Source: Quillaja saponaria
Lineage: Eukaryota > Streptophyta > Magnoliopsida > Fabales > Quillajaceae
Direction of reading: 5' to 3'
Length of the DNA: 64,000 nucleotides
Assembly: GCA_029379385.1 (NCBI GenBank)
Contig: CM055607.1
Span: 9,672,001-9,736,000 of the forward strand
Below are positions 48,795 through 61,036 of the stretch, one piece after another. Every line of letters begins with the position of its first letter. Positions within the stretch are counted from its first letter, which is position 1. Both the position numbers and the translations under genes were made by a program. The notes below the pieces were generated by a model. That model saw only the letters and a list, made by a program, of their open reading frames with translations, ran no database searches and was not told the DNA's origin.

Positions 48795-50077
48795 AGTATA
48801 TCTGGAATTCCTTTGGTGATAATGCATGCTCATCTGCACTTGTGCTTGGGTTTAGGTATTCCTGTTGAGAGATAAGAAACAGCCTACACAATCCTCACTT
48901 CTTTTTACAAGGTGAAATCCAAAGAGATTGATCTCATCAGTTTCTGCTCAATGCAACGGAGCGTGTGTGGTTTTGTGGGTAACCTGTTTTTCTACCCCTT
49001 GCCCAGTTGTATTCCAGTTAACATAATCAAGGATATAACTTCGCACAGACCATGTATTGTTAGGGTTTTGAATGGCTTGGTTAATTTGGTGGAAGGGGGA
49101 ATGTGAAAAATCTTGTACATGATGTGCGTTAATTCTTTTAGGTTATTTAGTGATATCTTGTGAAATAGCTGCTTATCCAATTTTGGTTGCCTCCTGGCAT
49201 GATTTGTTGCACTCGTCCAATACAAAGCAAAGCCAATCAGAATGTGCTAATGATTTAACACGTGCTTTTGTAGAACTTGAAACTCAATACCTCTCCCCTG
49301 GTATTGAGAGAAGTTGAGCCTCAATTGGTTTTATTTATATTTCTGGGATTTAGTTTAATGAAGTGGTTCAAGGCTTCAAGCAAGGGTGTGATGTGAACAA
49401 TATGTACCTTAGGTTTTAATTGATATGGCAATGAGTATTTATGATCTCCCTCTCCCTCTCCCTTGCTGACATTCGCTTAAAGTCAAGTTGTTAATTTTTT
49501 TTGCTATATAGTATTTCAGTTCAATTGACCCATTGTTATGATACCTAAAATGATTGAGATTGCTTTGTAACTTCTAGCAGGCATACCGGTAATTTTGTGT
49601 TCGATGTATTTTTTGTTCGAGGCCATCAATTTCTTCTGTTTCTTTCCTTACTAAGCATTGCAATGATAACTTCACCGTTTTGGATAAAATAAAAATTGGG
49701 AAGAGCTACACGGGCTAAAATAAAAGAATGTTCCAAGAAGGATAATTGCTTATCTCCATTGTACCAAAAGATTTTAAATAAAATATAAAATTAAAGAAAA
49801 AGAGATTTATATCATGAAAAATTATATAAATTGCTATCGGTGTTAGATTGTAAATATTTTAAAATTATGTGATCAAATTAAATTGTAAAAAAAAAAAAAA
49901 AAAAGTATAATATTTTGAGAATGTTAAATGTCATTTTGTAAGAGAAAAAAATTTGTTACACTAATCTGTGTAGGATCCCAAACGGGGATTTCACTGTTCC
50001 GCAGTTTCGCTCCAAAACGCTAAAACCATAAAAACCCACCAAGATAGTCCTGGTTTTCTTCTAGGCTAGATTATACA
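48795..50077. other. DYRKP 3' UTR and NRDE2 promoter region
   Basis: The first several hundred bases after the kinase stop are probably 3' UTR. An AT-rich spacer with a poly-A run near 49889-49904 follows. The NRDE2 leader precedes 50078. No additional gene was recognised. Confidence 0.5.
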
Positions 50078-53000
50078 ATGGAGGAGAAAACGGCCGAAGA
50101 AGAAAAAGTAGCAGCAGCTGCAGAAGAAGAAAACGAACCAAAGTCTTCTCTGTTTCCTCTCTTTTCACTTCCAGACGCTTCTCAGGAAACAACCCCTTCT
50201 GTTCCTCAATGGCTAAGCAACTCCAGTTTCAATACCGACCTTTCCATCATAAACGACTCCGTTGCGTCGCAGCTTGACTTAAGCACTACCCAGATAGAAC
50301 AAGAGCAAGAGGAAGCAGAAGACGAAGACGATGATAAACGGACACAAAGGAAACCCTCTTCTTCGTATGAAATTCTGGAATCTTCTGGATCCGACAGAGA
50401 TTCCGAGAGCGAGAAGAGGGAAAAGAAGAGAAGGAAGAAGAAGAAACGGAAGCGAAGGGGCTCTGATGATAGGGGTGGAGTTGATTACGGTTCGAGGAAG
50501 TCCCGTGTTCGAGCTTGGGCTGATGCTGAGTCCAACGCGGCCAAAGATTATTACATTGATTCTCATGGAGATCGCGATAATTTGGCATTTGGCTGCATCT
50601 ACAGGTACTCATTTTATTATAAATTTCAAGTTGTGCAACATTGCTTTCTGATCGAGAATCTAGCTGTTTTTGATTCTGGAAACCAGAAATGAATTATATA
50701 AATAAATTTGAAGTCTTGATGTTTGTATCAAGTAATTTTAGGAGGAAAAATAGGATAATGAGTCTTAAGTGCTTGGTTTTAGTAGGTAAGTGGGCATTGA
50801 GATTAATTTTTGGTCATGTAGTCTTTTGAATGGTCCTAAATTGGTCGTTGTTGTTAAATTACTGGATCGGATACGGGGCTTGTTTCTGTTTTCTTAGTAC
50901 GTTTAATGTTTAGAGAAGGTTTAGATTTAATTTCACATTGAATTTGTTTATTATCCATAATCTGCCTAACTATAATGCAGAATGGATCTTGCCCGCTACA
51001 AACCTTACAACTCTTCCTCAGTATCTGGATTTGATGCTCAAGGTTTATATCGGCAGAATCTGCGGAACTCAGTGTTGGATAGAGATAGTGACACTGATGC
51101 ATTGGATAGTAAACTTAGATCTGCTGGTCGCTATTGGTCTGCAAAGTACACGGCTTTGGAACGCCATAAAAACTTAAGGCGCACTCGTATTCTTGCACCC
51201 GAAATCCCCACCGTCACAAACCCGGAGGATTTTATCCCTTTATTGGACATCCAGACATCTCAGGGAGCTGTAGGAAGTGAACCTGTCTCTAGAACTTTTG
51301 TAGTTGAAGAATCTTGGGAAGATGAAGTTTTACATAAAACACGGGATTTCAACAAATTGACAAGGGAGCATCCGCATGAGGAAAAGTTTTGGTTATCTTT
51401 TGCTGAGTTCCAAGATAAAGTTGCAGATATGCAACCCCAGAAGGGTGCTCGCGTGCAGACTCTTGAAAAGAAGATTAGCATACTGGAAAAGGCAGTTGAG
51501 CTTAATCCGGATAATGAAGAACTGTTGTTTTGCCTTCTCAAAGCTTATAAGAGAAGAGACAGCACTGATGTTTTAATTGGAAGATGGGAAAAGATACTTC
51601 TGCAGCACTCAGGAAATTACAAGTTGTGGAGGGAGTTTTTATGTGTTGTTCAGGGGGAGTTCTCCAGATTTAAGGTTTCAGACATGAGAAAAATGTATGC
51701 ACATGCCATCCATGCTCTATCTGCTTCGTCTGGCAAGCACTTTAGGCAGGTTCTCAATTTAATATGCTTTACTTTACTCTTTCAGTAAATGTTAATTCTA
51801 TTTTATATTCTTAGTCATCATTTGCTGGTACTCTGTTTTGTATGATTTGGGTCGGTGGAAATTGTTTCTGTTAAGAAGAAGAGCTCTTTCAATTGATATT
51901 ACTTCTATTTAAAATCTTAGTCATCATTTGCTGGTATTGATGTTTTGTGTGATTTAGGTCAGTAGACAATTTTTCTGTTAAGAATAATTAAAAGAAGTGT
52001 GACATAATTCCATAGATATGGAAGCAGTTCTCATTTTTGAATTCTAAACATTTAATTAGCTCTCTTCCACGTTTTGGCTGACCCCAGATTGACATTTATT
52101 GTCCCTGTTACTGGTAATGTCATTAGTTTCATATGAAACTCTGAATGTTATGAATCACCTCAACCTTCTTAGTTGCCTAGTCAACCAACAGTTTGATAAT
52201 AAATATATCTGAATATAGGGTTTATTACTTGCACATCTTTGTACCAGTTCTTAATGAGTATATCTGGATTGAAATATGTGTTCAAAGACTCTTGCTTCTT
52301 CTTTTTTCTCCGCCAATTTTGTTAATTTTATTATATAAAGTTCTTTATATTATTCTTTATATGACATAATTTTAATGACATCATAAAGGGTTTCAATTTA
52401 TTGTTTTATATGTGGGAGGATATGATTTTCATATCTTTTTTTTATAGGTAAAAATTCACTAAAATACCTATATTTTTATATCTTTGAGAGTTCAATCCTT
52501 TCTGTAGCATTGGTTAGCATAGTTTTTAGATCGTCCCCATATGTATATTTTTCTCGATATTGCTTCACAAAAATATCCTAATTTCAATTTTATTGGATTG
52601 TGTTTGATGCAGGTTCAGCAAAATGCAGATACTACTTCAATGGATCCTGTGACTATTAATTTAGAGCTTGGTCTTGTTGATATATTTGTCAGCCTCTGCA
52701 GATTCGAGTGGCAAGCTGGCCACCAGGAGCTGGCCACTGCTCTATTTCAGGCTGAAATTGAATTTAGTCTGTTTTCTCCGTCTTTGTTCCTGACTGAACA
52801 GAGTAAACAGAGACTATTTGAGCACTTTTGGAGCAGCCATGGAGCAAGAGTTGGAGAAGAAGGGGCCCTTGGTTGGTCCACATGGTTGGAAAAAGAGGAA
52901 GAAAATAGGCAAAGGGTTATCAAAGAGGAGGCACCTGATGACAATGAACAAGGTGGTTGGACAGGTTGGTCAGAACCACTTTCCAGAGGCAAGGAGAGTA

Positions 53001-56000
53001 GTAGCACTCTGGATGATGAAGCTAATAATGATTTAGCTGCAGAGGAGTCTAAAGAGGAGGCTGAGAATGTGGATAGCAATCAGGAAGATGATACAGAAAC
53101 TTTGCTCAAAATGCTAGGCATTGATGTTGACGCTGGGGTTGGTGGCGAAGTAAATGACACAACAACTTGGATTCGATGGTCAGAAGAAGAGTCTTCAAGA
53201 GATTGTGATCAGTGGATGCCTGTTCGGAGAAGATCAGGTTGACTATCCCAACCTTCCTCCTCTGTGCATGTGCGTATGTGGGCCAGTGTGTATGTTGGGG
53301 GGTGCATGGATGTTTATGCTTCTGTCATAATTATAATATTATTTCCTCCATGTTTTTTAGGGAAACATGCTTTTGCATTTGCACGTCCCTTTCTTTTTCT
53401 TTTTAATTATTTTTTATCATTTTCTGTTGCATACTTTTTCCATGATCAATTTCATATGGTGCAATGGAACTATATGCTGATATTGTTGTAAGTAAAGGCT
53501 CTCACATAATAAATTGATTAACCATGAACAGATGGTGCCTCTTCTAATGGTGGAACATCTGATTTGGAAGAGGATGGGCATTTACTAAGAGATGTGTTGT
53601 ATGAAGATGTCAGTGAATTCCTGTTTTCCTTGAGCTCGGTAGAGGCTCGATTATCTTTAGTTTTCCAATTCATTGACTTTTACGGGGGACAAATATCCCA
53701 ATTGTAAGTTCTCTCTATAATACCTTTTCGATAATTGAATACAGATATTAGAGGCACATACTCCATCTTGAATTGAAAACCTTGGAAGTCCTCCTGTGCA
53801 GCAATTGACATGGTCTTCCAAATTGTATTTGAATCTTTTTAAGTGTTTCTTATATTGTTCATCTTGTTGCCATGGCAGTTACATGGATGAATTGTACAAC
53901 CATTGTTTTCTCAATTAAGTCCTCAGGGTTCTAAGAAGGCATGGTCTTCTCAAGTATTTGGAATTTCTTATGAGTAATGATGCTAAAACTCCTTTGGAGA
54001 TCATAATGAAGATCTCTGTATTAGTATTACCATAGTTGTCATGGAGGAATTCCTAAAATTCTTTATCATGTTTGAAACTGAAAGGAATAAATTCTGAATG
54101 TCTGCCTCTCATCCTTTTGTATATTGTTTTCTATCTTCTACTTATTCATAAATTTATTTATCAGTGACATATAATTCCATAATTTTGTTCTTAGGTTTTG
54201 TACAAACAGTTCAAGTTGGACTGAGAAACTTCGCAGCCTGGAAGCACTTCCAGATTCTTTATTACAAAAGTTGAAATTAGTTCATGATGTTTTAACAAGA
54301 ACAGACAGCAGCTCTACTGGTTTAAGTTTGGAATATCTCTTAGGCCATGTCTCCAAGAGCACTGATATGATGAAATTTCTTCGTAACTCTACCTTACTTT
54401 GTTTAACTGTTTTTCCACGTAATCACATCTTGGAAGAAGCTATTCTTGTTGCTGAAGAGCTGTATGTTACGAAGTCAAAGTCTTCTAGTTGCATGGACAC
54501 CCCTTGTCGAGCTTTGGCAAAATCACTCTTAAAGAATGATCGGCAGGTAACAATTGTACTGTAAAAAATACTAAGAGTACAAGCACACACCAGCTATATA
54601 TTCTAGCTACAATGAACAAAATATTTCACTCCCTCTGTCCCATTTTTTTGGTTACATTTTCATTCTGTGTCCCTAACTTAATGCTTCTCAGTAGCATTCT
54701 AGAGTATTAATAATTTACTTTTCCTCATAAAGCACATTATCTAAGGACTATCAAGTAGAGTATGAGTTGGCAATTTTTATCTCTAGTAAAAACATTTTGG
54801 ATGGAAATGATACCAAATAAATGTTTTTAATTTCAACTCTTAAATCTGGAAAATGAAATGATTTAATCCTCTTGACTTTGAGAAATTTGGGACACAGTTA
54901 GGCATCTGAGCCTACACATGTTACTTATTCTGCCACATGGTCCTGGTTTGAAGTTTTTCTTTTTCTTCATTGAGGGTCCTTAAATTTTTCCTCATTTTGT
55001 TTTTTTGTTGGTGTAGGACATTCTGCTTTGCGGAGTTTATGCACGGAGAGAGGCTGATTATGGGAATCTAGGGCATGCGCGAAAAGTTTTTGACATGGCA
55101 TTGTTATCTATTGAAGGATTGTCGGTGGTAACTAAATTCCATAAGTTCTGTTGCAATGGTTTTTCTCTAGTTGCCAATGGTACTATGAATTTTGCAAGTT
55201 CCACATACTGTACAGATGGTTTATGACTTTATTTTGTGGAATTCTTTCCTTTTCTTTTGTTTGGTTGCCGGTATATTTTGTAGATTTCGAACTAGTGACA
55301 GCATGAAAATATTTAAGATGCATTTATGTTCATTTCCACATGTATATATAATAAACACACATAAACTAGCGCAGCTCAGGCTTATCTAGGGACGGGTTAG
55401 TCCAGTTGAATTTCTGGTCAACCCTCCAATTCACTTAACATCCTTTGTCTAGTTTCATAAAACAGTTTAAGATGAACTTTTTTAGTAAAATATGTGTTTT
55501 TCTCTAGAAAAGTAAAAAAGAAAACATGAACCATGATCCCATGCATGATACATGTTTTTTAATCATGAAACTGGGTGCAGCGCAACTTGACAACAAGAGA
55601 TTGACAAGAAGAAGTTGAGTTCGAAGTTCAAACTAAGATGAAGCATCAAATCACAAAGCAGTATTCTAAGATTTTTCTTCTCTTTTTTTTTTTTTTTTTT
55701 CCTGTCGTTTTTACTTCCTGTTGTTATCCCGCCTATTTTTTGACAATTACTGATCTGTTTCTTTTTTGGGTCGTTGAATGAAGCCACAGGCACCGGTGGC
55801 CAGACTTATCCGGGCTCATTTTTGTTGTTATTCTGTCTTGGTTTTTTTATCTTTGTTTCTTCTGTTGGGGCTTTCTCACTTGTACTCTTTTTAAAAGTAG
55901 TTTCTCTTGTTTAACAATTGCCTAGAGAGATTTGCAACAATTCCATGTCTGTTGGTAATTTTACAGCTACTCTAGGGCAACAATTATCTGTTGGTTTTTT

Positions 56001-59000
56001 TTTTTTTTTCTTTTCATTTTCCTTTCTTTGGGTTGGGGGGAACTGGGATTTCTAAACTTGTCCACTCTTGCACAGCTAAAAAGTTGATGGGCCTGTGTGG
56101 GCCCCCTTAGTTTCATTACCCTGTCATCTTCACATTTGACTTTTCTTTTCAATTCCTCTTTTTTTTCTTTTTCTTTGGTAAGTTCCCATTTGTTAGATAA
56201 AGGTTTCTCTGCTAGTTCAGCTCATGCACAAGCTTTACAAATTATGTGGAATGAATGATGGATGCAGTGGTCTGTTGTATTTTGTTTGGAGTCTATGAAT
56301 ATAGGTTTCTCCACTAGTTCAGCACCTGCATATGCTTTATAGAGCATTTTGTACTTAACTAAGTTATATCTTTGATGTGACTACTTGTGGTTTATTTTCA
56401 AAGTTATACTCTTATTAGATTTGTCACGTAGCATGGGCAACTTTTATCTTTATTCATATTTGCTCTCTTTCAATATGTGAAGCAGGAACTACAGTTTAGA
56501 GCTCCTCTTCTATATTTCTGGTATGCTGAGGCTGAGTTTGCTAATAATTTTGATTCTGATGACGGTCGTGAATCAATCTCTCGTGCAATACACATTTTAT
56601 CATGCTTAGGGAGTGGCGTAAAATTCAGTCCATATAAATGTCAACCATCAAGCTTGCAACTGCTTAGAGCTCACCAAGGATTCAAAGAGAAAATAAGAAT
56701 CTTACGATCAACATGGGCCCGTGGTGTTGTTGACGATCAGTCTGTTGCTCTTGTATGTTCAGCTGCTTTATATGAGGAGCTGACCTCAGGATGGGCCATG
56801 GGTGTTGAAGTTATGAATCAGGCTTTTGAAATGGTTCTTCCAGGTTATGTCATGTTTCTTCTGCAATTGTTATGAGTCTCAATTTAAGAAATTAGCCAAC
56901 TCTGAAGCTAGTAGTTCCTTCGTGTAGAGTTTGAGGGATATTTTGCTTATCTTGTCCATCGGAATGTTTGTAACCTGCAGGAAGAAGAAGCCATAGTCGT
57001 CAACTTGAATTTATGTTCAACTTCTACATAAGGATGCTCCGGAGACATCAGAATCAATCAAGTCTATCGAAAGTCTTGGAATCTATCTCTCAAGGGATTG
57101 AGATTTATCCTTTTAGCCCAGCACTTTTTAACGCTTTAATACAGACTGGCCAGCTTTACACAACATCCAATAAACTTCGATGGATGCTTGATGGTTACTG
57201 TCAGAAGTAAGATCTTCGTCCTTATATATATCAATTTTCGATTACTTTTGTTTACACAAATTTTTGGGAATGCTATCAACTATGTAAAGATGTCTTTGTG
57301 TTTTATATTCAGTATTACATTATTTTGATATAGCTATAATGTAGATAGTTTTACATTATAATTTGTATTCAGTATTTGAGTCACTCTTTGTCAATTTTTA
57401 GTTTAGAAGTGTGATTATACAAGGTAACCCACCATGTTTGACAACACATCTTTATTGATGAAAGTTCGTAAGTTGTGATTGTTTGAGAGTAATTGTGTAA
57501 AAGAAACTGGTTATTGGAAACTCTCAACAATTGCAGAAAAACTCTTTAAGACTAAAATGCATGCAACAATTAACTCCTATTGTTTTCAGAAGTCTGGTTG
57601 TGATGATTAGCAATGAGGCCACCTATTCAATCGTGATCTTTTTAACAGGCTCGTGGGTTTCCTGTGTTCAGATGATGTAATGTTTACTTGGACATGGAAT
57701 CCTAAATGTTGAGACATTAATTTCTTCATAAAAAGGATATAACTTGATTATGAAACAGAATCTCGTTCCCATGCCATATATGGTGACTCTTTCATGAAAA
57801 AAAAAATTTGGCTTCTACCTGTTGCCTTTTTTATCTTGTATCTTTCATTTTTGGATTTTTTTTTATTATTTCACTTATATGCATCTCTTATACATGTTTG
57901 ACACACTCCCTGTTCTTACAATACCTAAATCTGCCATCTGTTTCTAGCTTCTCGTTTGCATTTCACTGCCTTATGATATGTGGCATTTTAGTTTTTCCTT
58001 TCTTTTACTGATTTGCATGTATAATTATTACCGCTTTCCCATCTACTTCTTTGTGAAAAATTATTTGGTTTATGTTAAACGATTCTTCAATTCTGCTACT
58101 TTCAGGAAACCATCCGTGGTCATCTGGCTTTTTGCTCTGTCATTTGAGATGAGTAGAGGTGGCTCCAAGCACAGAATTCGTAGGTTGTTTGAAAAGGCAT
58201 TGGCCAATGATAAATTGTGCAACTCCGTTATACTCTGGCGTTGCTATATTGCCTACGAGATCAATGCAGCAAACAGTCCTTCTGCAGCCAGACGAATTTT
58301 CTTCCGAGCTATTCATGCCTGCCCTTGGTAAGTGCTTTTTTTTTATGATTTAGTGAGTTGTGTCCCTCCCAGCCTCCACGAGAATAATTGCATACTTATT
58401 TGTGTTGGTTATAATTGCAAACTACTTAAATTGATAGTTCTATAAATTATGGGTCACATAAATTCTGAAAATTTGCGTTGTAGCAGCACTATTGGAAGTA
58501 CCCCTCTCCTACTGGAAGAAAGAAGGGTGTTAACCTTACTTGTCATATTGATAGCAGATTTATAGATCAAAAAGTTCAGATTGGATTACGACTTTAAGAA
58601 TATGTTATTGATCTGAAATTGTGGGAAAGATAGAAGTAATATTAGTGGAAAAATGATGATGTTGGTTATTTAGTGGGGAGATAGATGATGTTGCTTGTCA
58701 TTAGCAAGCTGTGTATATACTTTTTAATTATTCAAAACAAAATTTTTTTTCTATTTTTTTTTGGGTTCAGAAATGGTCTTAATGGTACGAATTTCACCGT
58801 GTATTCTGTACTTGCTATGTATTTTTATTGCCCCATTCACACAGACAACATGATATGGGAAGATGGTCCGGGCTGTAAGTGCATATTGGATGATATTGTA
58901 TTTACATTTCTGTTCTATATGTATCTCAGGTCAAAAAAGCTATGGCTTGATGGCTTTCTCAAATTGAACTCTGTCCTAACTGCGAAAGAGCTATCAGATC

Positions 59001-59083
59001 TCCAAGAAGTTATGAGGGACAAGGAATTGAATCTGAGAACTGACATTTATGAGATCCTTTTGAAAGATGAACTTGTTTCATGA
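50078..59083 (+). CDS. NRDE2: NRDE2 homologue (nuclear RNA decay/RNAi-defective-2 protein)
   Basis: Eleven coding exons: 50078-50604, 50981-51749, 52613-53237, 53532-53703, 54195-54546, 55017-55127, 56486-56843, 56981-57206, 58106-58327 and 58930-59083, with the count being ten if no further small exon is missed. They stay in frame throughout and give 1171 residues. The N-terminus is acidic, then Lys/Arg-rich (about 115-140), as expected for a nuclear protein. The NRDE-2 domain lies in the first half and includes SWEDEVLHKTRDFNKLTREH (about 287-306), AVELNPDNEELLFCLLKAYK and LWREFLCVVQGEFSRFKVSD. The second half consists of HAT/TPR-like helical repeats such as FALSFEMSRGGSKHRIRRLF. In other eukaryotes NRDE2 binds the exosome helicase MTR4 and acts in nuclear RNA surveillance and splicing. 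Plant NRDE2-type proteins are usually single-copy. No lesion was seen. Confidence 0.9.
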
Positions 59084-61036
59084 GTATTGCTCTCACGTGC
59101 CATTAGAGTCTATATACTGTAATGGTATGTTGCTATGTAATTTTCTACTACTGTGCTTGCTTAAACAAGCAAAATGAAGTTGTAAGATTGTATGAATGTC
59201 GTAGAAAATGTTTGAATCTCAGCAGTTTCTCCCCTTGCTTACAGGGAACTAAAATACGTTTCGAGAGACCATTTCGATAAGTCCAGAAATAAAAACAATT
59301 TAAGAAATAGTATGAAAACGGCATGGAAATACTAATTATTGTTTTTTTGTGAAAACATATAGAAATATATATATAATATATATTATAATAATTATAGGTA
59401 TCTAATATTATTAATTTAATACATAAAATATTATTAAATATATAACAAAGTAAAATTTAAACATAAATATACGACAATGGAGTGGCTAGCAGTGATAGGT
59501 GCTCAACTCATATTTAATAAAAAAAATTAATTTGAACAAATATATATGTTTTGAAATTTTAATTTTATTCATTAATAAGTTAAATTTAATTAATACAATA
59601 TATTTGTATAAAAAATGAATAAATAAAAGACTAAGAAATTTAAAATGGGTAAAATTTTAAAAAGAATTATTCCTGTTAAATTATACTATCTGAATGTACA
59701 TAAAATAAATTAAAAAAAATCAATTGAAATCCTAAAATTTAAAGAGAAATAGAACTAAAATTTTTGATTTTTAAATTCTAAAAATATCATGTTTGTGTTG
59801 ACCTGTTTTTTGTAAAAATATAAAAACGATTCTGTTTTGTGTGAAAACACTCTTATTTGGTGTGAAAATATCTCTATTTGGTATGAAAATGGTGATTGCG
59901 TTTCGAGTATTGTAGAGATAGAAACTTTTTGACCGTTTTGACACAGTTTTAAACCTTGCTTGTAAGTGCAATATTACATGTAGATACAGTCCAAAAAATT
60001 CTAATGGATCTGCTGGTGGCAAGCCTTTGACACTTCCCTCCTTGTATAAGAATATAAGTTCCTGGTTAAATATTATATGGTTTATGCATATTGCTATAAT
60101 TAAGCATCGTTCCTTACCTGCATATTCAATTCCAGTTTGCTCTATCTTATCATTTAGTTTATGATAGTATTCAATTTCAGTATATGACTCTCAGTAGCCG
60201 GCTAGTGTATTATACGGATGGAGACTCAGATACCTAATTAAAGTATTACATTCTATGTTGTGATTATCATCTGCATTAAGAACAATAATTTTAGTTGCGT
60301 TGAAGTTTCAGTTGTCTTCTTAATTTCTCCAGCAAAAGAGATATATCATGTCCCAATCATAAACGATGTCATGAAAATTCTTCTTTGTATTTTGCAATGT
60401 CAACTCTTTGGTGTACACAATGAATAATTCATTGATTTTATCATGTTCTTTTTTATGTCCAACACTAAGGATGACTTGAGAATTAGTGGATGACTAATCA
60501 ATTTCAATTAGGGTAGAAATGTTAGAAAAAAGTTATGGAGGACAAGCAATTTCTCTGTTCGCTGAACATTATAAATTCTTTACTTTGTGCAACAGATCTA
60601 TTTATTTGACCATGAAAATTGAGAGGGCAAAAAAAAAAAAAATACTAGTTATGACTGTGCTAAAGAATGTTTTTTGGTAGATTGGAAATTCTATGACAAA
60701 GTTTTTCTTTTTGCTGAAGAAATTTTTCAACGACAGTTAGGTATACTCTGCCTGTTTGGCAAGTGCTTATCCTTAAATATGTAAAGCTGCTTTGCCTCTC
60801 TGACAAGTTTGGAGTTATGGCTTTAGGTATTAGAAAATTCCCCCCATATTTTGAATAAGCATTACTTTAAATTACCATGCACTAATTGGATTTGCTTGAT
60901 TCACAAAAGTCAACTTTGTATAGCACCAATGAAATTTAAGGAAGTGCTAGTGTGAGTACAAAACAAAGATGCCAAGCTGAAGGTTGGAAGTCTATAAAAT
61001 CTCAGCTAGTTAGCTTCTTCCCCTGTATCCATTGCC
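59084..61036. other. Intergenic DNA between NRDE2 and the malectin-LRR gene
   Basis: After a short 3' UTR the DNA is AT-rich. Three diverged ~25-bp units (TTTGGTGTGAAAATATCTCT-like) lie near 59830-59890. The right end (about 60700-61036) is the promoter and leader of the next gene. No coding frame was recognised. Confidence 0.5.
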